Assembly: GCA_963832835.1 (NCBI GenBank)
Contig: CAWHVD010000001.1
Coordinates: 2,046,001 to 2,110,000, forward strand
DNA from: CAVPKN01 sp963832835
GTDB taxonomy: Bacteria > Chlamydiota > Chlamydiia > Chlamydiales > JAAKFR01
Length of the DNA stretch: 64,000 nucleotides
Direction: 5' to 3'
Both the position numbers and the translations under genes were made by a program. Each line of letters begins with the position of its first letter. The stretch's first letter is position 1. The notes beneath the pieces are model-generated. The model worked only from the letters and a program-made list of their open reading frames with translations. It had not been told where the DNA came from and ran no database searches. This document shows positions 9,004-18,497 of the stretch, one piece after another.

Positions 9004-9950
9004 GCGATTTAGACTTGCTTTATCAAATGATCTTAATTCGCAGTTTCGAAGAAAAAACTGCAGAACTTTACAGCGAACAAAAAATTCGCGGATTTCTCCA
9101 TCTTTATATCGGAGAAGAAGCCATAGCAGTCGGAACGATGCAAGCACTGACCGAATCGGATAATGTCGTTTCTTCTTACCGTGAACACGGCCACGCCATA
9201 GCTCGTAAAATTCCTCTTAGTTCCATCATGCTTGAATTGTACGGCAAGCAGGAAGGATGCAGCGGCGGCCGTGGAGGCTCCATGCACTTGTTTGACGCTT
9301 CTAAAAAATTCTTTGGAGGAAATGCGATCGTCGGTGGCGGTATTCCCCTAGCCGTTGGACTAGCCTTGGCCTCCAAAATGTTAAAGCAAAATTCGTTGAC
9401 AGCATGCTATATCGGCGATGGTACTGTGGCAGAAGGAGTCTTTCATGAGTCGATGAATTTAGCGGCTTTATGGAAACTTCCTGTATTGTTCTTATGTGAA
9501 AATAATTTCTATGCTATGGGCACTCATATTTCTGATCACCAATCTCAGACGGACCTTGCTGCAAAGGCTTTAAGCTATAAGGTTCCATCTGCAAAAGTTG
9601 ATGGGATGGATGTATCTGAAGTAATAAAAGCCACAGATAAAGCCGTCGACCATATCCGTCAAGGAAATGGCCCTTACTTTATCGAATTTGAAACCTATCG
9701 ATTTCGTGCTCATTCTATGTATGATCCTGAGCTCTACCGCCCCAAAGAAGAAGTGGAGAAATGGAAGAAAAAAGATTCAATAGCCCTCTTTTTTTCCAGA
9801 TTAAAAGAGCAAGAACTTGTGACAGACAAAGACATAAAAGAACTCGAAGAGAAAGCTCAACAAGAAATCTCTGAAGCTATCAAAGAAGCGGAAAAAGGGA
9901 CGTGGGAGCCGGTAGCGAGTTTAACCCAAAACCTTTATTGCGAAGGATAA
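9000..9950 (+). CDS. pdhA: Pyruvate (2-oxo acid) dehydrogenase E1 component, alpha subunit
   Basis: 316 residues. The thiamine diphosphate motif runs from GDGTVAEGVFHESMN to LCENN; other family blocks are FLHLYIGEEAIAVG, SSYREHGHAIA, GGRGGSMHLF and the phosphorylation-loop-like RFRAHSMYDPELYR. The short C-terminus matches PdhA/AcoA rather than BkdA. It decarboxylates a 2-oxo acid (most likely pyruvate) and passes the acyl group to lipoyl-E2. Start and stop overlap or abut the neighbours (4 nt with acs, 4 nt gap to E1-beta). Acetoin dehydrogenase is a possible alternative substrate assignment. Confidence 0.9.
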   Translation: MSDLDLLYQMILIRSFEEKTAELYSEQKIRGFLHLYIGEEAIAVGTMQALTESDNVVSSYREHGHAIARKIPLSSIMLELYGKQEGCSGGRGGSMHLFDASKKFFGGNAIVGGGIPLAVGLALASKMLKQNSLTACYIGDGTVAEGVFHESMNLAALWKLPVLFLCENNFYAMGTHISDHQSQTDLAAKALSYKVPSAKVDGMDVSEVIKATDKAVDHIRQGNGPYFIEFETYRFRAHSMYDPELYRPKEEVEKWKKKDSIALFFSRLKEQELVTDKDIKELEEKAQQEISEAIKEAEKGTWEPVASLTQNLYCEG

Positions 9951-9954
9951 TGGC

Positions 9955-10953
9955 ATGGCGATTCAAAAGATGACCTATCGAGAAGCTTTAAAAATTGCTC
10001 ATCGCCGTGCGATGCAGCGCGACCCACGCGTATTCTTGATGGGTGAAGATGTCGGAATTTATGGAGGATGTTTTGCTGTCAGCAAAGGTTTGCTAGAAGA
10101 GTTCGGATGCGATCGCATTCGAAATACGCCATTGTCAGAAAATGCCTTTGTAGGAGCAGGCATAGGGGCAGCTCTTGGAGGAATGCGGCCAATTGTGGAA
10201 ATTATGACAATCAACTTTAGTCTTCTAGCTTTGGATCAGATTATAAACAATGCCGCAACGATTCGCCATATGTCTGATGGACAATTTGAGGTCCCTCTTG
10301 TCATCCGTACTGTGTCAGGTGCCGGAAGACAAGTAGCCGCACAGCATTCTCATAGTTTTGAAGGGTGGTTTGCCCATATAGCTGGCATAAAGATTTTAAG
10401 CCCCGCAACAGTCGAGGATGCTTTTGGCATGCTTTGGTCAGCATTGGAGGATCCCAACCCCGTTTTGATTTGCGAACATATGACTCTTTACAATTTAGAG
10501 GGAGAAGTAGACACAGACTTAGAAGTTGTTAATATCAACAAAGCCGCCATTCGCAAACCTGGTAAAGATATCACCATTATTGCTTATAGCGCCATGGTCC
10601 ATAAAGCCCTACAAGCCGCTGAAGAACTTTCCAAAGAGGGAATTGATGCCGAAGTAATCGATTTACGCGTCCTCCGCCCTCTAGATACTGAAACAATTAT
10701 CTCATCCATTGCAAAAACGCATCGCGCGGTTGTAGTCGACGAAGGTTGGAAGAGCGGCAGCCTATCTGCTGAAATTATGGCAAGAATTATGGAAAATGCT
10801 TTTTATGAATTAGACGCCCCAGTCGCAAGAGTCTGCTCGAAGGAAGTTCCTGTCCCCTATCCAAAACATCTTGAGGAGGCTGCTATCCCGCAGATGGCTT
10901 CAATTATTGAGGAAGTAAGAAAGATATGTACGAATTTAAAATGCCAGCCTTAG
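9955..10953 (+). CDS. pdhB: Pyruvate (2-oxo acid) dehydrogenase E1 component, beta subunit
   Basis: 332 residues, transketolase pyrimidine-binding plus C-terminal domain. Family blocks: TYREALKIAHRRAMQRDPRV, MGEDVGIYGG, NTPLSENAFVGAGIGAALGG, EIMTINFSLLALDQIINNAA and DLRVLRPLDTETI. It forms the alpha2beta2 E1 with the preceding gene. The 3' end overlaps the E2 start by 28 nt, indicating tight co-translation. Confidence 0.92.
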   Translation: MAIQKMTYREALKIAHRRAMQRDPRVFLMGEDVGIYGGCFAVSKGLLEEFGCDRIRNTPLSENAFVGAGIGAALGGMRPIVEIMTINFSLLALDQIINNAATIRHMSDGQFEVPLVIRTVSGAGRQVAAQHSHSFEGWFAHIAGIKILSPATVEDAFGMLWSALEDPNPVLICEHMTLYNLEGEVDTDLEVVNINKAAIRKPGKDITIIAYSAMVHKALQAAEELSKEGIDAEVIDLRVLRPLDTETIISSIAKTHRAVVVDEGWKSGSLSAEIMARIMENAFYELDAPVARVCSKEVPVPYPKHLEEAAIPQMASIIEEVRKICTNLKCQP

Positions 10954-12086
10954 GCGCTGAAATGACAAATGGAACTCTCCTCGAGTGGAAAATTAAGAAA
11001 GGCGATCGGGTAAAAGCTCATGATATTATCGCTATCATAGATACTGACAAAGCAGCTATCGAAATAGAAAGTTTTCGCGGAGGCGTCGTAGAGGACCTCA
11101 TTGTAAATCCCGGTGAAAAAGTGCCCGTAGGCACAGTTCTTGCTCATATTCGCGCCAGTGAAGAGGCGAAAATAGCCCCTGTAGAAAGAAAAGAAGAACA
11201 TATTGAAAAAGAACAAGCCAGAATAATCCCCGTAGCAACAAAAGGGGAACATGCTGATAAAGAAAAGGAGCTGACCCTCCCCTCTCCATCCCAAAAAGTA
11301 AAAATTTCCCCTTTAGCAAGAAAGCTTGCTCAAGAATTGAATATCGACTTTAGCAAAATTCAAGGTACAGGTCCTGACGGTTCCATCGTAGAAACCGATA
11401 TTAAAAAGGCTTCTTCAGCCAAGCTAGCCTCAGTCACTGCCCTAGCCGATCATTCTGTATCCATGCAAAAAGCTATTGCTGCTGCTATGGCTAAATCAAA
11501 ACGCGAAATCCCTCATTACTATCTTTCTTATGAAATCGATTTAAACAAAAGTCTAAATTGGCTTGAAAAATATAATCACGAACGTCCAATTACTGAACGT
11601 ATTTTATATGCTGCTCTTCTCGTAAAAGCTGTTGCATTGGCACTTAAAAAACATCCTAAATTTAATGGTTTCTTTATTAATGAAGGATTTCAGCCTAGTG
11701 ATTCTGTCCATATGGGGTTTGCCATATCATTGAGAGGAGGAGGTCTTATTGCCCCTGCATTGCTGAATGCTGATTCTTTGAATCTCGTTGAAACAATGAA
11801 GCATCTTGCAGATCTTGTTGCGCGTACAAGGACAGGAAAACTTCGGGATCGTGAATTATCTAATCCTACCATCACCATTACCAATCTCGGTGATTTTGGT
11901 GTAGACTCTGTATTCGGCGTCATTTATCCGCCCCAAGTTGCTCTTATTGGATTTGGCAAAATAACTTCAAAAAAGACCATTGTTTCAAGCCTCTCAGCAG
12001 ATCATCGAGTAACGAACGGATTATTAGGAAGCCGTTTATTGATGACAATTAATCAATTCTTGCAAGAACCGGAAAAAATGTTATGA
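10926..12086 (+). CDS. pdhC: Dihydrolipoamide acyltransferase (E2) of a 2-oxo acid dehydrogenase complex
   Basis: 386 residues. One N-terminal lipoyl domain with the lipoylation site DTDKAAIEIES (about residue 40), a charged linker, a peripheral-subunit-binding domain (SPLARKLAQELNIDF..GTGPDGSIVETDI) and the catalytic acetyltransferase domain. The active-site motif reads DHRVTNG; the usual consensus is DHRxxDG, so the Asp is replaced by Asn while the catalytic His remains. No E3 (dihydrolipoamide dehydrogenase) gene is nearby, so E3 must be encoded elsewhere. It overlaps E1-beta by 28 nt and the acyl carrier protein gene by 4 nt. Confidence 0.92.
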   Translation: MYEFKMPALGAEMTNGTLLEWKIKKGDRVKAHDIIAIIDTDKAAIEIESFRGGVVEDLIVNPGEKVPVGTVLAHIRASEEAKIAPVERKEEHIEKEQARIIPVATKGEHADKEKELTLPSPSQKVKISPLARKLAQELNIDFSKIQGTGPDGSIVETDIKKASSAKLASVTALADHSVSMQKAIAAAMAKSKREIPHYYLSYEIDLNKSLNWLEKYNHERPITERILYAALLVKAVALALKKHPKFNGFFINEGFQPSDSVHMGFAISLRGGGLIAPALLNADSLNLVETMKHLADLVARTRTGKLRDRELSNPTITITNLGDFGVDSVFGVIYPPQVALIGFGKITSKKTIVSSLSADHRVTNGLLGSRLLMTINQFLQEPEKML

Positions 12087-12343
12087 ATGCTAAAAAATCA
12101 CCCGATGAAATTCGGAAAACTGTTTTACATGCTTTACATCTTATTGCTCCTGAAGCGGATCTGGAAACACTAAATCCTGATGCTCCTTTGCAACAAGAAA
12201 TTGAGATTGATTCAATGGATTTTCTAAGATTTATGATGGAGCTTAATTCCGAGTTGAAAGTCGATGTTCCTGAGAAAGATTATAACCAATTAGAGACACT
12301 GAACAAATGCATCAACTACTTGAAATCAAAAATCATCATTTGA
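12083..12343 (+). CDS. Acyl carrier protein-like protein
   Basis: 86 residues with the helical ACP fold pattern and the phosphopantetheine site EIDSMDFLRF (Ser in DSM; canonical DSL). The ATG overlaps the E2 stop (ATGA), so it is co-translated with the PDH complex. It is more divergent than housekeeping AcpP and stands beside PDH genes rather than fatty-acid genes. Its partner is unknown; a role accepting acyl groups made by this cluster is only inferred. Confidence 0.8.
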   Translation: MNAKKSPDEIRKTVLHALHLIAPEADLETLNPDAPLQQEIEIDSMDFLRFMMELNSELKVDVPEKDYNQLETLNKCINYLKSKIII

Positions 12344-12365
12344 AAGAAATCTATTATATTAAAAA

Positions 12366-14387
12366 TCATAAAAACTGAACCAAAAGCAAAGCAATAATAT
12401 TGATCACTTTAATAAGCGGATTGATTGCGGGACCTGCAGTATCCTTATAAGGATCCCCTACTGTGTCTCCTGTAATGGACGCTTTATGAGCTTCAGAGTT
12501 TTTACCGCCAAGATTGCCAGCTTCAATGTATTTTTTTGCATTATCCCAAGCCGCGCCACCCGAAGTCATTGAAATTGCCATGAAAATTCCCGTGATGATT
12601 GATCCCATGAGCAACCCACCTAACGCAAGCGGACCCAAGATAAAGGCGACTGCTATCGTAGCAAATACAGGTAAGAGGGCAGGTGCTATCATTCCTTTGA
12701 TTGCTGCACGTGTAACGATATCTATGCAGCGCACATAATCAGGTTTTGCTCGGCCTTCCATGATCCCTGGAATTTCTTTAAACTGCCGGCGAACCTCTTT
12801 GACAATGCTTCCTGCTGCCATGCCCACAGCTCTTATAGAAAGTGCTGAAAAGAGATACGGAATTGTGCCGCCAAGAAGAAGACCGGCAACAACTTGAGGT
12901 TGGCTCAAAACAAAGTTCAGCGATGACATTGTTTTCAATTTGCCATGCAAATCCATACTATAAGCTGAAAAGAGCACAATAGCTGCAAGCCCTGCAGAAC
13001 CTATCGCATATCCCTTTGTCACTGCTTTCGTTGTGTTTCCTACAGCATCAAGAGCATCGGTCACTACCCGCACAGATTTCAGAAGTCCAGACATTTCGGC
13101 GATGCCCCCGGCATTATCTGTGATTGGTCCGAAAGCATCAATCATCACAATGCTTCCTGCCATAGAAAGCATGCTCATTGTCGCAAGTGCAACACCATAT
13201 GTACCACTTAAGGAATGCGTTACAAGGATTCCAATAACGATCACGATGACTGGCAGCACCGTCGATTCCATCCCTACCGATAGACCGGTAATGATATTCG
13301 TTCCATGGCCTGTTTCGGATGACTTAGCAATCGATAGTACGGGACGACATGCCATTGAAGTATAATAATCTGTGATAATAAAAAAAAGAGCCGTGACAAG
13401 AATGCCGATGAACATCGGCCAAAATAGTTGTCCGGAGGAAAAAAGCATACCTGCGTTGCCAAATTCTCCTCCGTAAAAACGCGCTAAAAATCCAAATCCT
13501 ATTAGCGACAATATGCTCGAAGCTGCCAATCCTTTATAAAATGCTCCCATAATTGATGGCGTTTTTTTATGTTCCTTGCCTAAACGAACAAAGAATATTC
13601 CCAATATTGATGCAATAATGGTGATGCCTCCAATCACCAGAGGCAAGAGGACGGCTTTTTCAGAATTTGGAAAATGAAAATACCCTAAAAGCATCGCTCC
13701 AACTGCAGTGACAGCATAAGTTTCAAACAAATCCGCTGCCATTCCTGCGCAATCGCCTACATTATCACCTACATTATCCGCAATAACAGCTGGATTCCTC
13801 GCATCATCTTCCGGAATTCCTGCCTCGCTCTTTCCTACAAGGTCCGCCCCCACATCTGCACCTTTCGTAAAAATCCCACCGCCTAAGCGGGCGAAAATAG
13901 AAATCAAGCTACCCCCGAAACCAAGCCCCGCAAGAGCTCTTACGTCGTGTGTTACCCCATAGAAACACGATAAAGAAAGAAGGGCAAGTCCAACAACAAG
14001 CAATCCTGTTACTGCCCCACCCTGGGAGGCTACTCTGAATGCTTGTGCAAGCCCAGACCTTGCTGCCTCGGCAGTTTTCCCATTTGCGCACACGGAAATA
14101 TTCATGCCCACAAAACCGACAAAAGCAGATGCTGAGGCACCAATTATAAATGCGACCATCGTTGTTATGTTCAAAAAGATGGCAATGAGAACAGCGATTA
14201 CTGCAGCGACAATGGCTATAGTTTGATACTGTAGTTTCAAATATTCTTTTGCGCCAGACTTGATTGCATCGACAATCTCCTGCATTTTTTCGTTACCGGA
14301 GGGGTAAAGTGAAATTCTCCAAATTAAAACAATAGCGAAAACGATTGCGGCCAAACTGGAACTAATAGCAAATAAGATAGGGTTCAT
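12366..14387 (-). CDS. hppA: Membrane-bound proton-pumping pyrophosphatase, K+-independent type
   Basis: 673 residues and about 16 membrane segments. Substrate-site motifs are DVGADLVGKSEAGIPEDDARNP and DNVGDNVGDCAGMAADLFE. The diagnostic segment reads DAVGNTTKAVTKG: Lys in GNTTKA marks the K+-independent H+-pumping class (K+-dependent enzymes have Ala). It hydrolyses cytoplasmic PPi and pumps protons outward. It is convergent with the acp end (22 nt apart) and flanked by genes for PPi- or AMP-forming enzymes (acetyl-CoA synthetase, PEP synthase), a sensible metabolic context. Confidence 0.95.
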   Translation of the reverse strand: MNPILFAISSSLAAIVFAIVLIWRISLYPSGNEKMQEIVDAIKSGAKEYLKLQYQTIAIVAAVIAVLIAIFLNITTMVAFIIGASASAFVGFVGMNISVCANGKTAEAARSGLAQAFRVASQGGAVTGLLVVGLALLSLSCFYGVTHDVRALAGLGFGGSLISIFARLGGGIFTKGADVGADLVGKSEAGIPEDDARNPAVIADNVGDNVGDCAGMAADLFETYAVTAVGAMLLGYFHFPNSEKAVLLPLVIGGITIIASILGIFFVRLGKEHKKTPSIMGAFYKGLAASSILSLIGFGFLARFYGGEFGNAGMLFSSGQLFWPMFIGILVTALFFIITDYYTSMACRPVLSIAKSSETGHGTNIITGLSVGMESTVLPVIVIVIGILVTHSLSGTYGVALATMSMLSMAGSIVMIDAFGPITDNAGGIAEMSGLLKSVRVVTDALDAVGNTTKAVTKGYAIGSAGLAAIVLFSAYSMDLHGKLKTMSSLNFVLSQPQVVAGLLLGGTIPYLFSALSIRAVGMAAGSIVKEVRRQFKEIPGIMEGRAKPDYVRCIDIVTRAAIKGMIAPALLPVFATIAVAFILGPLALGGLLMGSIITGIFMAISMTSGGAAWDNAKKYIEAGNLGGKNSEAHKASITGDTVGDPYKDTAGPAINPLIKVINIIALLLVQFL

Positions 14388-14541
14388 AAAATGTGAGAAC
14401 GATCATATGTATGTGGACCTTCGGTTTTTCCCTTCCACATAAGTTCTAGGGCATAGAAATGTTGATTGACCATAGCTGTCCCCTGAAATGTTGATTATCA
14501 CTAATGTCCTTATATCTTTATCCCCCCTTTCTATCAACTGA

Positions 14542-14556
14542 CTCGTGAATAGTCAC
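14542..14556 (+). repeat. Fragment of repeat family 2 (copy E)
   Basis: CTCGTGAATAGTCAC is identical to the right end of the family-2 copy at 34.8 kb. Only the terminal 15 bp are recognisable, between the divergent pyrophosphatase and CoA-transferase genes. Confidence 0.4.
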
Positions 14557-14561
14557 GAAGC

Positions 14562-14589
14562 GTCAAATCAGATGTGTCAAATCAGATGT
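14562..14589 (+). promoter_or_regulatory. Tandem 14-bp direct repeats upstream of CoA-transferase
   Basis: GTCAAATCAGATGT occurs twice back to back, about 50-80 nt upstream of the CoA-transferase ATG in a 254-bp divergent intergenic region. The same region has two GAAATGTTGATT words (near 14457 and 14485). Adjacent direct repeats at this distance look like a regulator binding site; the regulator is unknown. Confidence 0.45.
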
Positions 14590-14641
14590 TGAAAATATTA
14601 ATAAACTGTAATACACAGAAAAGAGGTTAGGGGGCAATGCT

Positions 14642-15934
14642 ATGCAGAATTTTTCTTCACCTCAAGAAGCTGTGGCACATATTTCTTCGGGCCAACGCGT
14701 ATTTGTACATGGTGGTGCGGCAACACCTCTTGCATTGCTAGACGCTCTCTATGAAAGGACAGGAGAGCTTGAGAATGTCGAGCTGATTCATCTTCATCTA
14801 ATGGGCGATATCCCTCATAATAAAATAAATTTCAAAAAAAGCTTCAAGGTTGCTAGCTTATTTGTAGGGCCTAATCTACGAGAAAGCCTCGATTATGAAT
14901 ATATAGATTATTTACCTTATTTTTTATCCGAAATGCCTCAACTATTTCGCCAAAAAAAAAGACCTGTTGATGTAGCACTCATCCATGTTTCTCCGCCTGA
15001 TAATCATGGTTTTTGCACGTTAGGCACAAGCGTTGATATTGCACGTGCTGCCGTAGATACGGCGCATGTGATCATTGCTCAGATCAATCCTAATATGCCT
15101 CGGGTGCATGGTGATGGATTTATACATATAAACAAAATCAACTATGCGATAGAGGTAGGCACTCCAATAATTGAGGAAAAACCAGCCGTTGTCACAGAAT
15201 CGGAGCTAAATATCGGCAAGTACGTTGCTAGCTTAATTGATGATGGTGCGACATTGCAAATAGGGATAGGGAAAATCCCAAGCGCTGTAATTGGTCAATT
15301 GGTTCACCATAAGAACCTCGGTATTCATACAGAAGTCTGGTCCGATGTCCTTTTACCCCTTATTGAAACTGGAGTGATCAATAACTCTCAAAAAAGTATA
15401 CATCCAGGAAAGACTGTCTCTACATTTGCCATTGGAACACGCAAGCTCTACGATTTTATCCACGATAATCCCGCTGTTGTACAGCTCGATGTCGCCTATA
15501 CCAATAACCCAGAAATCATCGGAAGAAATGCCAGAGTGACTGCGGTAAACTCCGCTGTGGAGATTGATCTGACCGGACAAGTCTGTGCAGATTCCGTAGG
15601 TTCTCATATCATTTCAGGGGTAGGTGGACAAATAGATTTTGTTCAGGGAGCCAGCATCTCTAAAGAAGGTAAAGCGATCATTGCCATGCCAAGTCGAACT
15701 CACCAAGGAGAGTCAAAAATTGTTTCTTTTTTAAAAAAGGGTGCCGGCGTGGTGACAACGAGAGGGCATGTGCATTATGTAGTAACAGAATATGGCATTG
15801 CGGATCTGCATGGAAAAACTCTGGGAGAGCGAGCTAAAGCTCTCATCAACATTGCCCATCCAGAAGATAGGATAAAGCTCGAAAAAGAGTGGGTATTATT
15901 TAAACTTTTATCACAAGGTTCAAAACTTAAATGA
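14642..15934 (+). CDS. Acetyl-CoA hydrolase/transferase (CoA-transferase family)
   Basis: 430 residues, matching the 4-hydroxybutyrate/acetate CoA-transferase family (AbfT/Cat-like). Seen: VFVHGGAATP near the N-terminus, the CoA-binding GIGKIPSAV, the catalytic Glu in GIHTEVWSD and the C-terminal VVTEYGIADLHGKTL block. It probably exchanges CoA between acetyl-CoA and another acid (succinate or butyrate-type), possibly giving acetate and a CoA thioester. It overlaps ppsA by 4 nt. A ribosome site (GAGGTTAGGGG) precedes the ATG. Confidence 0.85.
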   Translation: MQNFSSPQEAVAHISSGQRVFVHGGAATPLALLDALYERTGELENVELIHLHLMGDIPHNKINFKKSFKVASLFVGPNLRESLDYEYIDYLPYFLSEMPQLFRQKKRPVDVALIHVSPPDNHGFCTLGTSVDIARAAVDTAHVIIAQINPNMPRVHGDGFIHINKINYAIEVGTPIIEEKPAVVTESELNIGKYVASLIDDGATLQIGIGKIPSAVIGQLVHHKNLGIHTEVWSDVLLPLIETGVINNSQKSIHPGKTVSTFAIGTRKLYDFIHDNPAVVQLDVAYTNNPEIIGRNARVTAVNSAVEIDLTGQVCADSVGSHIISGVGGQIDFVQGASISKEGKAIIAMPSRTHQGESKIVSFLKKGAGVVTTRGHVHYVVTEYGIADLHGKTLGERAKALINIAHPEDRIKLEKEWVLFKLLSQGSKLK

Positions 15935-18351
15935 AAAAGCAAAAGCCTAAACCATATATTTTATGGTTCGATGAAATTGGTATTGATGATATTGATCTCG
16001 TTGGTGGAAAAAATGCTTCTTTAGGGGAGATGTGCCACAACTTAAAGAAAAAAAAAATACAGGTACCACCGGGCTTTGCTATTACAGCTTCCGCCTATAG
16101 GTATGTAATTGAAAAATCAGGAACTTTTGATGCTCTTAAAACAATATTGAATGGGCTGAACCACAAGAATCCACAAGCTTTAGCTTCTATAGGAGAAAAA
16201 GCACGAGAGATTATCTTACAATGCGAGTTCCCTTCCGATTTACAGGAACAGATCATTGAAGCTTATCATAAGCTATCTTCGCAACATAATCAGAAAAATA
16301 TTGATGTTGCCGTACGGTCTTCGGCAACCGCAGAAGATCTTCCAACAGCGAGCTTCGCTGGGCAGCAAGAGACCTATCTCAATATTACTGGAGAAAAAGA
16401 GCTGCTGCTTGCTTGCAAACGATGCTTTGCATCACTCTTCACTAATCGCGCTATTGCCTACCGATGTGAAAACAAAATAGATCATTTAACCTCATATCTT
16501 TCGATAGGTGTACAGAATATGATCAGATCAGATCTGGCAAGTGCTGGCGTGATATTTACATTAGATACGGAGACGGGTTTTCCCAATGTTGTTTACATCA
16601 CAGGAAGCTATGGCCTAGGCGAAAGCGTGGTGCAAGGAATCGTGGACCCTGATGAATTTTATGTCTTTAAACCGACTCTAAAACAAGGCTATAAGCCAAT
16701 TATAGATAAAATCATTGGCAATAAGGCTTCTAAGATTATATACGCAAATAATAAAAAAAATCCAACTAAGACAATTGATACTTCTCTTGCGGATAGGAAG
16801 AAATTTTGCCTTAACGATAAGGAAATACTGCAACTTGCTAAATGGGCCATCGACATTGAAGATCATTATAGCAAGAAAAACGGAAAATGGACCCCGATGG
16901 ATTTGGAGTGGGCTAAAGATGGAAAAACAGGTCAGCTCTATATTGTGCAAGCGAGACCGGAAACAGTTCAATCGCAGAAAAACCGAAACATCATTGAAGA
17001 ATATGTTCTTCTGAAAAAATCATCAAGGATCACAAAAGGAAAGAGTGTTGGTAATAAAATTGCCCAAGGAAATGCTCAAATTGTTAAAGATGCTAAAAAC
17101 ATTAGCCAATTTACGCCTGGCGATATTTTAGTAACTGATATGACAGATCCCAATTGGGTGCCCATCATGCGTACCGCCTCAGCCATTATTACCAATCGCG
17201 GAGGAAGAACATCTCATGCCGCTATCGTTAGTCGGGAACTCGGTCTTCCTTGTATTGTCGGAACAAACAATGCGACGGAAGTGATAAAAAATGGGCAACC
17301 CATTACCGTAGACTGCTCAGAAGGAGAGCATGGCATCGTTTATGACGGCCTTCTTAAGTTTAAGGTCAACACGATCGATGTGCAAAAAGTACCGAATCCA
17401 AAAACGAAAATCATGATCAATGTAGGCTATCCTGATGAGGCATTTGCACTAGGCCTTTTACCAAGTGAGGGAGTGGGTCTTGCTCGTGAAGAATTTATCG
17501 TCACTGAATACATCCGCATCCATCCGATGGCACTAGTAAAGTTTGAAAAGGTTAAAGATCCACAGATCAGAAAGCAAATCAATGCGCTCACATCAGGATA
17601 CTCTGATAAAAGCCAATTCTTTATCGACAAGCTTGCTATGGGGGTTGCTACCATTGCAGCTTCTTTTTATCCAAGAGATGTTATTTTGCGGTTCAGTGAT
17701 TTCAAAACAAATGAGTATATAAATCTTATTGGAGGACAGTATTTTGAACCCAAAGAAGAAAACCCTATGATCGGTTGGAGGGGAGCTTCCAGATATTATA
17801 ATGAAGACTACAAAGAAGGCTTTGCACTGGAATGCAAGGCCATCAAAAAAGTAAGAGAAGAATTTGGCCTCAAAAATTTAAAAGTCATGATTCCTGTATG
17901 CCGAACAATTGAAGAAGGCAAAAAAGTATTGAAGGTTATGAAAAAAAATGGTCTTGCTCAGGGAAAAAATGGACTCGAGGTCTATGTTATGTGTGAAATT
18001 CCCAGTAATGTGATCTTAGCAGATCAATTTTGTGATATCTTTGATGGATTTAGCATAGGAAGTAATGATCTCACACAAATGACCCTCGGCGTAGATAGAG
18101 ACAGTGAACTTGTGGCAGAGCTTTTTGATGAGAGAAATGATGCTGTAAAACGGATGATCGAACATGTGATCCGCGTAGCAAAATCTAGGAAGCGAAAAAT
18201 AGGAATCTGTGGGGATGCTCCCTCTACCTACCCAGAATTTGCAAAATTTTTAGTCGACTGTGGCATCGACAGTATAAGTTTAAGTCCTGATGCTGTAATG
18301 AGGACTCGTATCCTTATTGCAAACCATGAAAAACAAAAAAATAAATCGTGA
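15931..18351 (+). CDS. ppsA: Phosphoenolpyruvate synthase (pyruvate, water dikinase)
   Basis: 806 residues, the normal length. Order: ATP-grasp-like domain (LVGGKNASLGEM, DVAVRSSATAEDLPTASFAG), swivelling domain with the phospho-His (GGRTSHAAIVSRELGLPC, His about residue 429), and PEP-utilising TIM barrel (SNDLTQMTLGVDRDS, CGDAPS). It converts pyruvate, ATP and water to PEP, AMP and Pi. It is co-translated with the CoA-transferase, suggesting gluconeogenic use of acetate- or pyruvate-derived carbon. The stop codon overlaps the start of a family-2 repeat. Confidence 0.95.
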   Translation: MKKQKPKPYILWFDEIGIDDIDLVGGKNASLGEMCHNLKKKKIQVPPGFAITASAYRYVIEKSGTFDALKTILNGLNHKNPQALASIGEKAREIILQCEFPSDLQEQIIEAYHKLSSQHNQKNIDVAVRSSATAEDLPTASFAGQQETYLNITGEKELLLACKRCFASLFTNRAIAYRCENKIDHLTSYLSIGVQNMIRSDLASAGVIFTLDTETGFPNVVYITGSYGLGESVVQGIVDPDEFYVFKPTLKQGYKPIIDKIIGNKASKIIYANNKKNPTKTIDTSLADRKKFCLNDKEILQLAKWAIDIEDHYSKKNGKWTPMDLEWAKDGKTGQLYIVQARPETVQSQKNRNIIEEYVLLKKSSRITKGKSVGNKIAQGNAQIVKDAKNISQFTPGDILVTDMTDPNWVPIMRTASAIITNRGGRTSHAAIVSRELGLPCIVGTNNATEVIKNGQPITVDCSEGEHGIVYDGLLKFKVNTIDVQKVPNPKTKIMINVGYPDEAFALGLLPSEGVGLAREEFIVTEYIRIHPMALVKFEKVKDPQIRKQINALTSGYSDKSQFFIDKLAMGVATIAASFYPRDVILRFSDFKTNEYINLIGGQYFEPKEENPMIGWRGASRYYNEDYKEGFALECKAIKKVREEFGLKNLKVMIPVCRTIEEGKKVLKVMKKNGLAQGKNGLEVYVMCEIPSNVILADQFCDIFDGFSIGSNDLTQMTLGVDRDSELVAELFDERNDAVKRMIEHVIRVAKSRKRKIGICGDAPSTYPEFAKFLVDCGIDSISLSPDAVMRTRILIANHEKQKNKS

Positions 18352-18488
18352 CTACTTACGATCCAGCAGAATCCTTAAGGCAGGCTCAGTTGCCAAGGAC
18401 AAGGTGCCTCAAAGAAGGATTGCCCAAGAGTTGACGTAGTCAACCGAGGGGGGGTGGATAGGCACCACAAAGAGGCTTTTAACCGAAA
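18348..18488 (-). repeat. Dispersed repeat family 2, copy B (longest)
   Basis: Read on the minus strand it runs from TTCGGTTAAAAGCCTC through CTTGGCAACTGAGCCTGCC to ATTCTGCTGGATCGTAAGTAGTCAC, parallel to the copies at 34.8 and 37.7 kb, with an insertion in the middle that contains the palindrome GTTGACGTAGTCAAC. It overlaps the ppsA stop and lies 9 nt from MITE copy 1. Confidence 0.75.
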
Positions 18489-18497
18489 TAATGGGTT

